Shown here one piece after another: positions 1 to 6,581 of a stretch of 9,632 nt of DNA; within the stretch, counting starts at the first letter, position 1, and every line of letters starts with the position of its first letter. Both the position numbers and the translations under genes were made by a program. This stretch comes from Nanobdellota archaeon. Its GTDB lineage: Archaea > Nanobdellota > Nanobdellia > Pacearchaeales > GW2011-AR1. Under the pieces are notes generated by a model that saw only the letters and a program-made list of their open reading frames with translations, was not told where the DNA came from and made no database searches. The stretch lies in assembly GCA_018897135.1 (NCBI GenBank), contig JAHILJ010000045.1, positions 1-9,632 of the forward strand, in the 5' to 3' direction.

Positions 1-1
1 T

Positions 2-55
2 CCTGGTCTGAGCGTCATCATTGTAGAATCACTAAACACCCCAACAAAAAACTAA
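2..55 (+). CDS. possible 3' end of an upstream protein gene (partial)
   Basis: One open frame from the window edge gives PGLSVIIVESLNTPTKN and then TAA at 53-55. Its composition is plausible for a protein C-terminus. Another frame also stays open, to a stop at 88-90, so the coding frame is not certain. The product is not recognised. If this reading is correct, the structured repeat starts right at the stop codon. Confidence 0.3.
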   Translation, partial: PGLSVIIVESLNTPTKN

Positions 56-208
56 AAATTAGTTCGCACTTCGTACTCAAATTAATATAACTTCAAAATC
101 GTCTTTGACAGATTTTTCTGTGTTAAGATTGTTAATATTAATAGTTTCCTCAAATTTTCCCTTGATAAAATCTGGGAAAATTCAATTAATTTTGCAAAGC
201 AACAAATT
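55..208 (+). repeat. structured intergenic repeat, copy A (two hairpins)
   Basis: This block matches 8712-8890 on the same strand. Positions 76-101 are identical to 8734-8759. By hand alignment, 76-138 matches 8734-8797 with five substitutions and one inserted base. Hairpin 1 pairs 95-103 with 107-116 around a TTT loop (104-106), with A110 bulged. Hairpin 2 pairs 153-161 with 174-182 around a 12-base loop starting TTGA. The pair T102-A108 here is C-G in copy B, and C159-G176 here is G-C in copy B. The two hairpins are 35 bases apart here and 56 apart in copy B. Weaker similarity continues to about 208. The element lies between the preceding gene end and the PC4-like gene. Its function is unknown; it could be a small RNA, an untranslated-region structure or a non-autonomous mobile remnant. 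Confidence 0.75.
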
Positions 209-236
209 TCTTTTCTCTAAATCAAACATCAAAATC

Positions 237-245
237 TTTAAATAA
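237..245 (+). promoter_or_regulatory. TATA box for the PC4-like gene
   Basis: TTTAAATAA is centred about 25 bases before the ATG at 266. That is the usual distance from an archaeal TATA box to the transcription start, so the transcript is predicted to be leaderless. No Shine-Dalgarno sequence precedes the ATG. Confidence 0.55.
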
Positions 246-265
246 CCTATTTCTTTAATTAAAAA

Positions 266-532
266 ATGGAAAAAGACATTGGAAAAATTTCAAAAAACGA
301 CACATCAGATATCATCATAAGAATTGATGACTTTGGTGGAAAACGTGGTCTTACAATTCGGGAATTTGTCACAAGCGACCGATACACAGGTTTTACAAAA
401 GCAGGTGTTCGAATCCAAGCAACAGATTTCGCAAAATTCAAAGAAATGATTAATTCAATTTCTGAAGCAGAAATGAATGAAAGTCCACAAGAAGAACCAG
501 CAAAAGAAAAAAAAGATTTACCTGATTATTAG
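266..532 (+). CDS. PC4/YdbC-like single-stranded DNA-binding protein
   Basis: This 88-residue protein carries one PC4-type (transcriptional coactivator p15) domain at about residues 15-64. Visible family features are the strand pair around RIDDFGGKRGLTIREF, a basic loop, the KAGVRI segment that matches the conserved KGIsL strand, and a C-terminal helix starting near DFAKFKEMI. PC4-fold proteins dimerise and bind single-stranded or melted DNA in transcription, replication or repair. The exact role here is inferred. The tail at 65-88 is acidic and probably disordered, reminiscent of the acidic tails of other ssDNA-binding proteins. The ATG at 266 is supported by the TATA box 25 bases upstream. 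The gene is convergent with the AbrB-like gene, with only 36 bases between the stops. The assignment rests on motif reading alone. Confidence 0.72.
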   Translation: MEKDIGKISKNDTSDIIIRIDDFGGKRGLTIREFVTSDRYTGFTKAGVRIQATDFAKFKEMINSISEAEMNESPQEEPAKEKKDLPDY

Positions 533-568
533 TTTTAATTAAATTTGCAAGTGTGTTATTAATAATAA

Positions 569-742
569 TTAGATTTCTACTTTCTTCACAGGTTCTAAAA
601 TAATTTTATTTCCTTTCATTTCAAGTTTAAAATCTTTATCTCTAAGTTTATGTGCTTCAATTAATGCTCTAGGAATTGTTATTCTATAACTTTCATATTT
701 CGTGTCTTTTCGAACTATTTGAAGTTTAAGTTTGATTGTCAT
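569..742 (-). CDS. small SpoVT/AbrB-like DNA-binding protein
   Basis: Reading the minus strand from ATG (742) to TAA (569) gives 57 residues beginning MTIKLKLQIVRKDTK. The central part, YESYRITIPRALIEAHKL, followed by RDKDFKLEMKGNKIILEP, has the pattern of the AbrB swapped-hairpin domain: a basic strand, the IPRAL turn and helix, then two closing strands. Such proteins dimerise through this fold and act as transcription regulators or antitoxins. No toxin-like gene is adjacent, so a regulator is more likely. A palindromic TATA (761-772) is centred about 24 bases upstream, which predicts a leaderless start. The gene is divergent from the surface-protein cluster, and an 11-base repeat lies on both sides of the TATA. 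Regulation of itself and of the cluster is an inference from this layout. The gene is short and easily missed by automatic calling. Confidence 0.75.
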   Translation of the reverse strand: MTIKLKLQIVRKDTKYESYRITIPRALIEAHKLRDKDFKLEMKGNKIILEPVKKVEI

Positions 743-753
743 ATGTGTATCAA
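743..753 (+). promoter_or_regulatory. candidate operator, repeat 1 (ATGTGTATCAA)
   Basis: ATGTGTATCAA occurs here and again at 787-797 in the same orientation, 44 bases apart (about four helical turns). This copy lies directly next to the AbrB-like start codon, so it covers the predicted transcription start of that gene. Binding by the AbrB-like protein is a guess. Confidence 0.4.
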
Positions 754-760
754 TGCAAAG

Positions 761-772
761 TTATTTAAATAA
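761..772. promoter_or_regulatory. palindromic, possibly bidirectional TATA box
   Basis: TTATTTAAATAA is a perfect 12-base palindrome. On the minus strand it is about 24 bases before the AbrB-like ATG. On the plus strand it would place a start near 792, giving the surface-protein gene a leader of about 43 bases. A weaker A/T-rich stretch near 807-815 is an alternative box for a leaderless surface-protein transcript. Confidence 0.5.
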
Positions 773-786
773 AATTTGAGTTTCAA

Positions 787-797
787 ATGTGTATCAA
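787..797 (+). promoter_or_regulatory. candidate operator, repeat 2 (ATGTGTATCAA)
   Basis: This is the second exact copy of the 11-base sequence at 743-753. It falls where the palindromic TATA would place the plus-strand transcription start, so each copy would cover one of the two divergent start sites. Confidence 0.4.
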
Positions 798-834
798 AAA
801 TGTTCAAAATTAAACAAATTCCTGAAAGAATAGC

Positions 835-3138
835 ATGAAATCTAAACTAACCATCTTAATATTCAGCATTCTCTTACTTAGTTCAATCTCTGCACTTGAT
901 TATACAATCCAACTAAACGATGAAGATGTTTCAAATGCTGTTATCTTTAATACTTACAAAATTTATCTAAACGATGTAACAGGCGATTTAACAAATAACT
1001 ATCAAGACCAATTAACTTTACTAAACGATTATGGAACAATTAAAATATACGAATGGAAAACTAATCAAGTAGCAGGTAAACGAACTTTTCAAATCGGAGC
1101 AGATTCTTTCCAAGTAAATACTATCTCTGAAGTAGATGAAATGTTGAATAAAATAACTAATTTTAAAATATTTGTAGGAGAAGATAATTCTTATATTGAA
1201 ACAAACTTTGATTTATTTGACACAACTCAAGAAATGCAGTTCATTGAATATAATGATTACTCTGCTAACATTAACTTTGCAAATTTATTAAAAGGAATAA
1301 ATGCAAAAATAGAATTAAACAAAGAAGATTATCCAATAATAGATTACTTAGTAATAAACAGCTCAACAGCAATTACAATGATTGAAGCATTATTAATTGA
1401 AGAAGGATTTTCCTTTACAGTTGATGACATAAATTCTAACCCACAATATTATATAAATTATTTAATGGATTACTATGGTTATACTTATGATTATGATGAA
1501 AATGTTAAAGTAGAAAAAAATAATAACTTTTATAGAATAGATTCAAATAAAGGATATTCAGAAATAAGTGGAAATACAAGAGAACAAGTAGAGTCATTTA
1601 TAGAAGATAATTTAGAATATTTCACACCATTAGACATAGTTGATTCAATTTTCAGATTTACAGACTACGATTTAAGTGAATATGTTGATTTAGATTTTGA
1701 TTACGAATTAGCAATTGATTTTAATAATTTAGAAATGGAAGATGGAATTTATACTTTAACTTTCTTATATACTGATTCTCATGGAAATACTGGAGAAAAG
1801 AACTTTAATGTAATTTTAGATATTACCGAACAGGTAGTCATAGAACCAGAACCAGATTGTTCAAACGGACAAACAACTTGCGAAGGAACTAATTATTTTA
1901 TTTGCCAAAATCAAGAATGGGTTAATCAAGGGAAAGTAAACGGGTTCTGTGGTTATGAATTTGTTTGCTCGTCTGGTCAAACTAATTGCGATGGAGATTA
2001 TTATTTTGTTTGTGCAAACAACAACTGGATAAACTATGGAAAATTAGATGGATATTGTGGTTATGAAGAACCAATTGATGAGCCCGAAGTAAATGAAACT
2101 GAAACAGAAGTTTATATTCCATCAAACACAAGCATTTTAGAATATGTAAATAAAGTTGAAGGTCTTAAAAATGGAACAATTATTCAAATAGAAGTTAAAG
2201 AAGAAATTACTGGAGTTCCTATTTTATCTAATTCAAACAATTTAGGTTACTTGAACATAACAACAAATCAAAACACAACAGCTTATTTATATTTTCACAT
2301 TTTAAAAAGTAAAGTAACAGACAAAAACAAAGTTAGTTTGTATGTTTTAGAATCTTCTTGGGTTAAACTGAATACAACTTATTTGGAAGAAAACTCGCTT
2401 TACTACGAATACAAGGCAGAAGTCCCACATTTCTCAATCTTTATGTTTGCAGAAGATACTTATGTTGCTCCGACACCAAGCACATATAATCCAAGTTCAA
2501 GTCGTTGTAATTATAATAAAAATTATGATTGGGGATGCTCTGAATGGTCTATTTGTATAAATGGAATTCAAATAAGAACTTGTAAAGAAAGAAATAATTG
2601 TGGTAATTTTTATGGAAAACCAGAAGAATCAAGAAGTTGTGTAGTTGGAAATCCTTCAACAGTTCCGATAGAAATAAGTGATTCAGAAAAAGAACAAGGC
2701 TTTTTTGCAAGAATTACAGGTGCAACAATTGAAGCAATAGGGCCTATTGGGATATCTTTTGTATTAATCTTCTTTGTTCTTGGAATAATAGGTGCCTTTA
2801 TATTAATAAGAATAGAAAGAAAGAAAAGACAAAAAGTTGAAGAAACAAATAAAAATTTAACAGAAAGTCAAGAAGAAAGTAAAGTTGAAGAAACAGAAAA
2901 AAAGAAAAAAGTTAAATCTAAAAAAAAGAAAACCCCTAAGAAAAAGAAAAAATCTAAAAACAAAAATAAATTAAAAGAAGAAGCAAAAGAAAAAATAGAT
3001 ATAAACACAGAACCGATAATGCTTAAAGAAAAAAACCAAGCAAAAGAAAAATTAACAAACAAAAAAACATCTAAAGCAAAATCTAAGGGTAAAAAGAAAT
3101 CCAAGAAAAAATCACAAGCAGAATCTAAATCTTCCTGA
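835..3138 (+). CDS. secreted, membrane-anchored Cys-rich surface protein with Lys-rich cytoplasmic tail
   Basis: This 767-residue protein starts with a Sec-type signal peptide (about 1-20, ending SSISA). Residues 21 to about 280 are acidic, rich in Asn, Asp and Tyr, and not recognised. Residues of about 285-333 look like an Ig-type fold (DGIYTLTFLYTDSHGNTGE). Two tandem four-Cys modules follow (342-374 and 378-410). Residues of about 426-541 resemble the archaeal PGF-pre-PGF domain and end in the typical HFSIFMFA strand. A thrombospondin-1-like six-Cys module (558-602, core CSEWSICINGIQIRTC) comes next. All 14 cysteines lie in these modules, which suggests disulfides outside the cell. A membrane helix spans about 637-658. 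The last 109 residues contain about 40 lysines and should be cytoplasmic. The ligand and role are unknown; adhesion or cell-cell contact is possible. It is the first gene of the exported-protein cluster, and the next gene begins 12 bases after its stop. Confidence 0.8.
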   Translation: MKSKLTILIFSILLLSSISALDYTIQLNDEDVSNAVIFNTYKIYLNDVTGDLTNNYQDQLTLLNDYGTIKIYEWKTNQVAGKRTFQIGADSFQVNTISEVDEMLNKITNFKIFVGEDNSYIETNFDLFDTTQEMQFIEYNDYSANINFANLLKGINAKIELNKEDYPIIDYLVINSSTAITMIEALLIEEGFSFTVDDINSNPQYYINYLMDYYGYTYDYDENVKVEKNNNFYRIDSNKGYSEISGNTREQVESFIEDNLEYFTPLDIVDSIFRFTDYDLSEYVDLDFDYELAIDFNNLEMEDGIYTLTFLYTDSHGNTGEKNFNVILDITEQVVIEPEPDCSNGQTTCEGTNYFICQNQEWVNQGKVNGFCGYEFVCSSGQTNCDGDYYFVCANNNWINYGKLDGYCGYEEPIDEPEVNETETEVYIPSNTSILEYVNKVEGLKNGTIIQIEVKEEITGVPILSNSNNLGYLNITTNQNTTAYLYFHILKSKVTDKNKVSLYVLESSWVKLNTTYLEENSLYYEYKAEVPHFSIFMFAEDTYVAPTPSTYNPSSSRCNYNKNYDWGCSEWSICINGIQIRTCKERNNCGNFYGKPEESRSCVVGNPSTVPIEISDSEKEQGFFARITGATIEAIGPIGISFVLIFFVLGIIGAFILIRIERKKRQKVEETNKNLTESQEESKVEETEKKKKVKSKKKKTPKKKKKSKNKNKLKEEAKEKIDINTEPIMLKEKNQAKEKLTNKKTSKAKSKGKKKSKKKSQAESKSS
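1858..2061 (+). repeat. tandem four-Cys modules inside the surface protein
   Basis: Two modules with a 36-codon period encode residues 342-374 and 378-410. Cysteines are at 342, 349, 357 and 372 in the first and at 378, 385, 393 and 408 in the second, with identical spacing except for one residue. Both end in CGYE, and both contain a W followed by GK. This indicates an internal duplication of a small, probably disulfide-stabilised domain. Confidence 0.8.
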
Positions 3139-3150
3139 TTAAAAAGGAAA

Positions 3151-4497
3151 ATGAAAAAATTAATTAATTACATCTTCCCATTTATTTTAGCACTCTCGCC
3201 ACTAAAAGCAAAAACATTAGAATATATTGTAACAGATTCTCTTTCAAACCCTTTAAATAATTCAACAATTGTTATGACAGGAATAAACAACCCAAATTAT
3301 CTTGAATCAAAAAACACAAGAGAATCAAACAAAGCCTCATTTGAAGTAGCAGACAATGAATTCTTTTTTTATTTTGTTAATAAATTAGGTTATGAAAATA
3401 AATCATCGACAGTGTTCTCAAATTCAGACAAACAAATTCCTGTAAACTTAAAACCAATTAAACAAGGAAAATGGTTTGATTATTATTTAAACAACAAAGA
3501 TTTAGAAATGAGTTTTTTAAGTTTTGATGAAGATGTTTTTTACAAAGGCAAAGATCCTTTTAATTATGAAATTCAATTTACAAATATAGGGAATAAAATA
3601 ATTAGTTTTGACCAAAAGGGATTATTTAGTTTTGCAGAAGATTCTTTAGGAAATAAAATAACTGGGTGGGCAGAACAAAACCCTGAATTAATTTATAATC
3701 TTAACTTAAAAGAAAAAAGAGGGTGGTTCAAAGCACGTGTTGAAGGAAACGATGTTACGATTTACATTGGCGAAGCATCAGGTAATTTAGACGGCAAAAA
3801 CTTTGATATTACTGGCGAAGGTGAATATGTTTCATCTAAAATTCAAACACACGACAATATAGTTCCCACTTGGTTAAATGGAAAATATAAAATAAATATA
3901 GGGTTAAATTACAACACAGACAAAAGTATTTCTTTAATTTCTCAAGATTTTTTTATTGAAAATTATATTGCTCCACCACCAGACACAACAAGACCAAGAA
4001 TAGAAATCTTTTCGCCAAAATCAGATACAACTTACAAAACTCTTGTAGATAAATTAGAATATTCTGTAAGTGATAAAAATTTAGATAGTTGTTGGTATAG
4101 CACAGATTTAATAAAAACATATTTGCCAGATTCAGCAGGAACCATTAATTTAAATTCAAAACAAGGCGAAAACATTTGGGCAATTTATGCAAAAGATAAA
4201 GCAGGAAACAAATCAAATAAAAGGGTTGTATTTAATATTGATACAACTTCTACTGACACAATCTTAGGAATATTTGATAAAAAGAATTTAGAAAATAAAA
4301 TATTAATTTACCCAAACCCATTTAATTCACATGCAACAATTCAGGGAAATAATTTAAAAGTTACAGCTTATAACTTACTTGGAAGAGAAGTTTATCAAGG
4401 GCATGGAAATAATTTAATTTTTGGAGAAAATTTACCAGCAGGAATTTATTTCTTAAATATAAATAATAAAAAGAAAAAAGTGATGAAACTAAAATGA
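3151..4497 (+). CDS. secreted protein with Ig-like domain and T9SS type A-like C-terminal sorting domain
   Basis: This 448-residue protein has a signal peptide (about 1-21, ending PLKAK). Residues of about 22-102 resemble a carboxypeptidase-regulatory-like beta domain. The middle (about 103-270) is not recognised. An Ig-like domain at about 281-366 contains the NLDSCWYS motif common in microbial surface proteins. Residues of about 383-448 match the Bacteroidota type IX sorting signal closely: YPNPFNSHATI, then YNLLGREVY, then LPAGIYFL, then a basic end. In Bacteroidota that domain directs passage through the outer membrane and surface attachment, machinery not known in archaea. Its use here is therefore unclear; it may have been acquired by transfer, or may simply serve as a beta-sandwich module. 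AAGGA lies just upstream of the ATG, and the gene is close behind the surface protein in a likely operon. The next gene starts inside its stop codon. Confidence 0.75.
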   Translation: MKKLINYIFPFILALSPLKAKTLEYIVTDSLSNPLNNSTIVMTGINNPNYLESKNTRESNKASFEVADNEFFFYFVNKLGYENKSSTVFSNSDKQIPVNLKPIKQGKWFDYYLNNKDLEMSFLSFDEDVFYKGKDPFNYEIQFTNIGNKIISFDQKGLFSFAEDSLGNKITGWAEQNPELIYNLNLKEKRGWFKARVEGNDVTIYIGEASGNLDGKNFDITGEGEYVSSKIQTHDNIVPTWLNGKYKINIGLNYNTDKSISLISQDFFIENYIAPPPDTTRPRIEIFSPKSDTTYKTLVDKLEYSVSDKNLDSCWYSTDLIKTYLPDSAGTINLNSKQGENIWAIYAKDKAGNKSNKRVVFNIDTTSTDTILGIFDKKNLENKILIYPNPFNSHATIQGNNLKVTAYNLLGREVYQGHGNNLIFGENLPAGIYFLNINNKKKKVMKLK

Positions 4498-5471
4498 ACC
4501 CACTAACAATCTTACCATTCCTTTTCTTAACACCAAACCAAGCAAGAATAGATTCAAAATATTTTCAAACAAATATAAATAACTATCAAACACCAATCTT
4601 CTCAACAGGACAAATAAGAGCAGGAACACTTAACAATAATTTGTTTCTAAACAGAGAGGGTTTACTTAACGCAACAGCAGGTCTAAACACAAAAATAAAG
4701 AAAGTTAAATCATTTTATACAATAACTCAATCAAAAACAAAAACAAGACAAGAACAACCAAACCTCATCTCAGAAATGCTTACCGACAATCAAATACAAG
4801 ATATAGGAATTTACTTTAAAAAAATTGGTTATGAATATTCACAATCTAATAAAAACCTTGAAGGAAAAGTAATTTTAAATTTTGGAAATCAAATCAGCAT
4901 AGAAAAATTCAATGAAAAATTAACCCAAACTTCTCAAATGGCAAATCTTGGGATTCCACATGGATATTTCAAATTAATTCAAAATCAAACAAAATGCAAT
5001 AAAGAAATTGCAACAGAATACAAAACAATTTCATCAGTAAATTACAAATATTTAAATTGGGTTTTTGATGGAGAACACAATGGATATATCACTTCAGAAA
5101 CAAAACCAATAACTTTCTTTGTTTTTTCAGATGGTAAAATTGTTCTTGAAACAGACGACTATTCAGATTTAGAAAAATATTTGTTCCACAAAAAAATAGA
5201 AGATAGAAACAGGGACGTGAGCCGAATTTATGATTTAGAAAACTTAACAAATTTAGAATATTTATCGAACCCGCTTTTTTCAGATAGAAACATCGGTTTT
5301 AGAGTCGAATATAAAAATAGAATCAAATCAGAAATAAAATTAAACTTTAAGAATATATTTGCCTTCACAGATTTTAATAAAAAGCATTTAATTGGATTAA
5401 GTTTGAAGGGTGTTTTTTTAGGAGTTGATGTTAATAATAAAGGATTATTTTTAGGTTATAAGAAAAAATAA
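4494..5471 (+). CDS. unrecognised beta-rich protein, translationally coupled to the sorting-domain protein
   Basis: I do not recognise a family for this 325-residue protein. The start overlaps the previous stop as ATGA (4494-4497), so translation is probably coupled. The N-terminus (MNPLTILPFLFLTPNQA) is hydrophobic and could be a short signal peptide, but it has no basic residues before the core. Most of the sequence alternates polar and hydrophobic or aromatic residues in short stretches, for example near 120-135 (EGKVILNFGNQISIEK) and at the C-terminus (IGLSLKGVFLGVDVNNKG). This suggests a largely beta structure. There is one Cys and no clear transmembrane helix after the N-terminus. The coupling suggests it works with the upstream secreted protein, either as a partner or in handling it. 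A beta-barrel is conceivable but not shown. Confidence 0.6.
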   Translation: MNPLTILPFLFLTPNQARIDSKYFQTNINNYQTPIFSTGQIRAGTLNNNLFLNREGLLNATAGLNTKIKKVKSFYTITQSKTKTRQEQPNLISEMLTDNQIQDIGIYFKKIGYEYSQSNKNLEGKVILNFGNQISIEKFNEKLTQTSQMANLGIPHGYFKLIQNQTKCNKEIATEYKTISSVNYKYLNWVFDGEHNGYITSETKPITFFVFSDGKIVLETDDYSDLEKYLFHKKIEDRNRDVSRIYDLENLTNLEYLSNPLFSDRNIGFRVEYKNRIKSEIKLNFKNIFAFTDFNKKHLIGLSLKGVFLGVDVNNKGLFLGYKKK

Positions 5472-5502
5472 AAATTCTTCTGAAACTATACTCCCAAAAC
5501 AT

Positions 5503-5510
5503 TTTAAAAC
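5503..5510 (+). promoter_or_regulatory. TATA-like box for the redox pair
   Basis: TTTTAAAAC-type sequence centred about 25 bases before the ATG at 5531 suggests a leaderless transcript starting the thioredoxin-like and CcdA genes separately from the exported-protein cluster. Confidence 0.4.
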
Positions 5511-5530
5511 AATCCTTCATAATTTCTTTT

Positions 5531-5863
5531 ATGAAAAAAGGTAATTACATAAATATTTTAATAATTGTTTTAATTATAGTTTTTGTTTTGGTTATAAAGC
5601 TCTGGCCAAGTCCACAAACTTCTGAAGAAATTGCAAAATGTATTGGAAAAAACTCTGTTCTTTATGTTCAATTAGGTTGCCATGCATGCGAAACTCAAAA
5701 AGAAATGTTCGGCGACAATGTAGATTACTTAACAAAAATAGATTGCACTTTTGAATCTGAAAAATGCAGCCAAATTGAATCAACACCAACTTGGAAAATT
5801 AAAGGCGAACTTTATCGTGGGGTTCAATCAATTGAAAAACTTCAGGAGTTAACAGGATGTTAA
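5531..5863 (+). CDS. membrane-anchored thioredoxin-like protein (VKOR-partner type)
   Basis: This 110-residue protein has one N-terminal membrane helix (about 8-24), so the redox domain should face outside the cytoplasm. The active site is CHAC (Cys50-Cys53), preceded by a strand (VLYVQLG). A TPTW segment with the likely cis-proline (Pro86) comes before the closing strands. The domain pattern, with CxxC followed by QKEMFG, an IDC strand, a Cys before the PTW segment, and a G-V-Q-S-hydrophobic end, resembles the Trx-like domain fused to or paired with VKOR proteins. Further cysteines are at 37, 72, 79 and 110. It probably exchanges disulfides with exported proteins. Its electron partner is most likely the CcdA-type protein encoded one base downstream. 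Whether the pair reduces or oxidises substrates cannot be told from the sequence. Confidence 0.78.
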   Translation: MKKGNYINILIIVLIIVFVLVIKLWPSPQTSEEIAKCIGKNSVLYVQLGCHACETQKEMFGDNVDYLTKIDCTFESEKCSQIESTPTWKIKGELYRGVQSIEKLQELTGC

Positions 5864-5864
5864 G

Positions 5865-6581
5865 ATGAACCAAATATTAAATTTCACTCGAGTAACTGCA
5901 TTAGCTTTAGCAGATTCTGTAAACCCTTGTGCAATTGCAGTTTTAGCAATTGTTTTAATTGCTCTTCTTACTCAAGACCCTACAAAAAGAAAAAAAGTTT
6001 TGCTCGGAGGATTTTCATTTATTTCAGCTGTTTACATTGGATATTTAATCTACGCTGTTTTCTTAGTTGGGATTTTTAATATTCTCCAAAGTTCATTAAG
6101 TTCAACTTATCTTTTAATTTCAAAAATATTTTACAATGGCTTAGCTGTCTTAGCGATGATTATTGGTGCTTTGCAAATTAAAGATTATTTTCATTACAAG
6201 GCAGGAAGTTTTGCAACAGAAATGCCTATTTTCATGAGGCCGAAAATGAAAAAATGGGTTAAAAAAATAACTTCTCCAACTTCTGCATTTATTATCGGAA
6301 TTTTTGTAACTTTATTTTTATTGCCTTGCACAATCGGTCCTTTAATAATTGTTTCAGGACTTTTAGCAGAAATCGGAATTCTTTCAGCAATTCCTTGGCT
6401 TCTTTATTACAATCTTTTATTTGTCATTCCAATGATTATAATAACTTTAATTATTTATTTTGGATTTGCAAAAGTCGAAGACGTCGCAGGTTGGAAAGAA
6501 AAAAACATTCGAACACTTCACTTAATTGCAGGAATTTTAATGTTCTTAGTTGGTTTTAGTTTACTAATGGGTTGGTTGTAA
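5865..6581 (+). CDS. ccdA: CcdA/DsbD-family transmembrane electron transporter
   Basis: This 238-residue protein has about six membrane helices. It carries the two Cys motifs of the CcdA family: NPCA in the first helix (Cys22) and LPCTIGP near the middle (Cys155). The two halves show the pseudo-repeat expected for the family. CcdA passes electrons from cytoplasmic thioredoxin through this Cys pair to an external thioredoxin-like protein. The obvious receiver is the CHAC protein encoded immediately upstream, with one base between that stop and this ATG. Length is in the normal range for CcdA. The stop codon directly abuts the stop of the convergent Dph2 fragment, with no base between. The specific substrate pathway (cytochrome maturation or general disulfide balance) is not shown; no cytochrome gene is nearby. 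Confidence 0.85.
   Translation: MNQILNFTRVTALALADSVNPCAIAVLAIVLIALLTQDPTKRKKVLLGGFSFISAVYIGYLIYAVFLVGIFNILQSSLSSTYLLISKIFYNGLAVLAMIIGALQIKDYFHYKAGSFATEMPIFMRPKMKKWVKKITSPTSAFIIGIFVTLFLLPCTIGPLIIVSGLLAEIGILSAIPWLLYYNLLFVIPMIIITLIIYFGFAKVEDVAGWKEKNIRTLHLIAGILMFLVGFSLLMGWL

Noticed and set aside
15..21. Minus-strand ATGATGA resembling the C box of an archaeal C/D guide RNA at the window edge
   Set aside because: No D box or guide region can be seen because the window ends, and the motif is short enough to occur by chance.
259..441. 60-codon frame on the minus strand opposite the PC4-like gene
   Set aside because: It is a shadow of the PC4-like frame with no family features and no promoter.
2868..3104. 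78-codon Phe-rich frame on the minus strand
   Set aside because: It is the complement of the lysine-rich tail; runs of AAA read backwards give Phe. It is not a gene.
2881..3128. A-rich tract read as a simple-sequence repeat or frameshift
   Set aside because: The frame stays open through all lysine runs and ends 12 bases before the next gene, so it reads as normal coding sequence.
5861..5867. Possible programmed frameshift or fusion between the thioredoxin-like gene and ccdA
   Set aside because: A clean TAA, one base and an ATG are present, with both proteins complete. Simple coupling explains it.
6326..6559. 77-codon frame inside ccdA in another frame
   Set aside because: It overlaps clear CcdA coding sequence and has no recognisable features.
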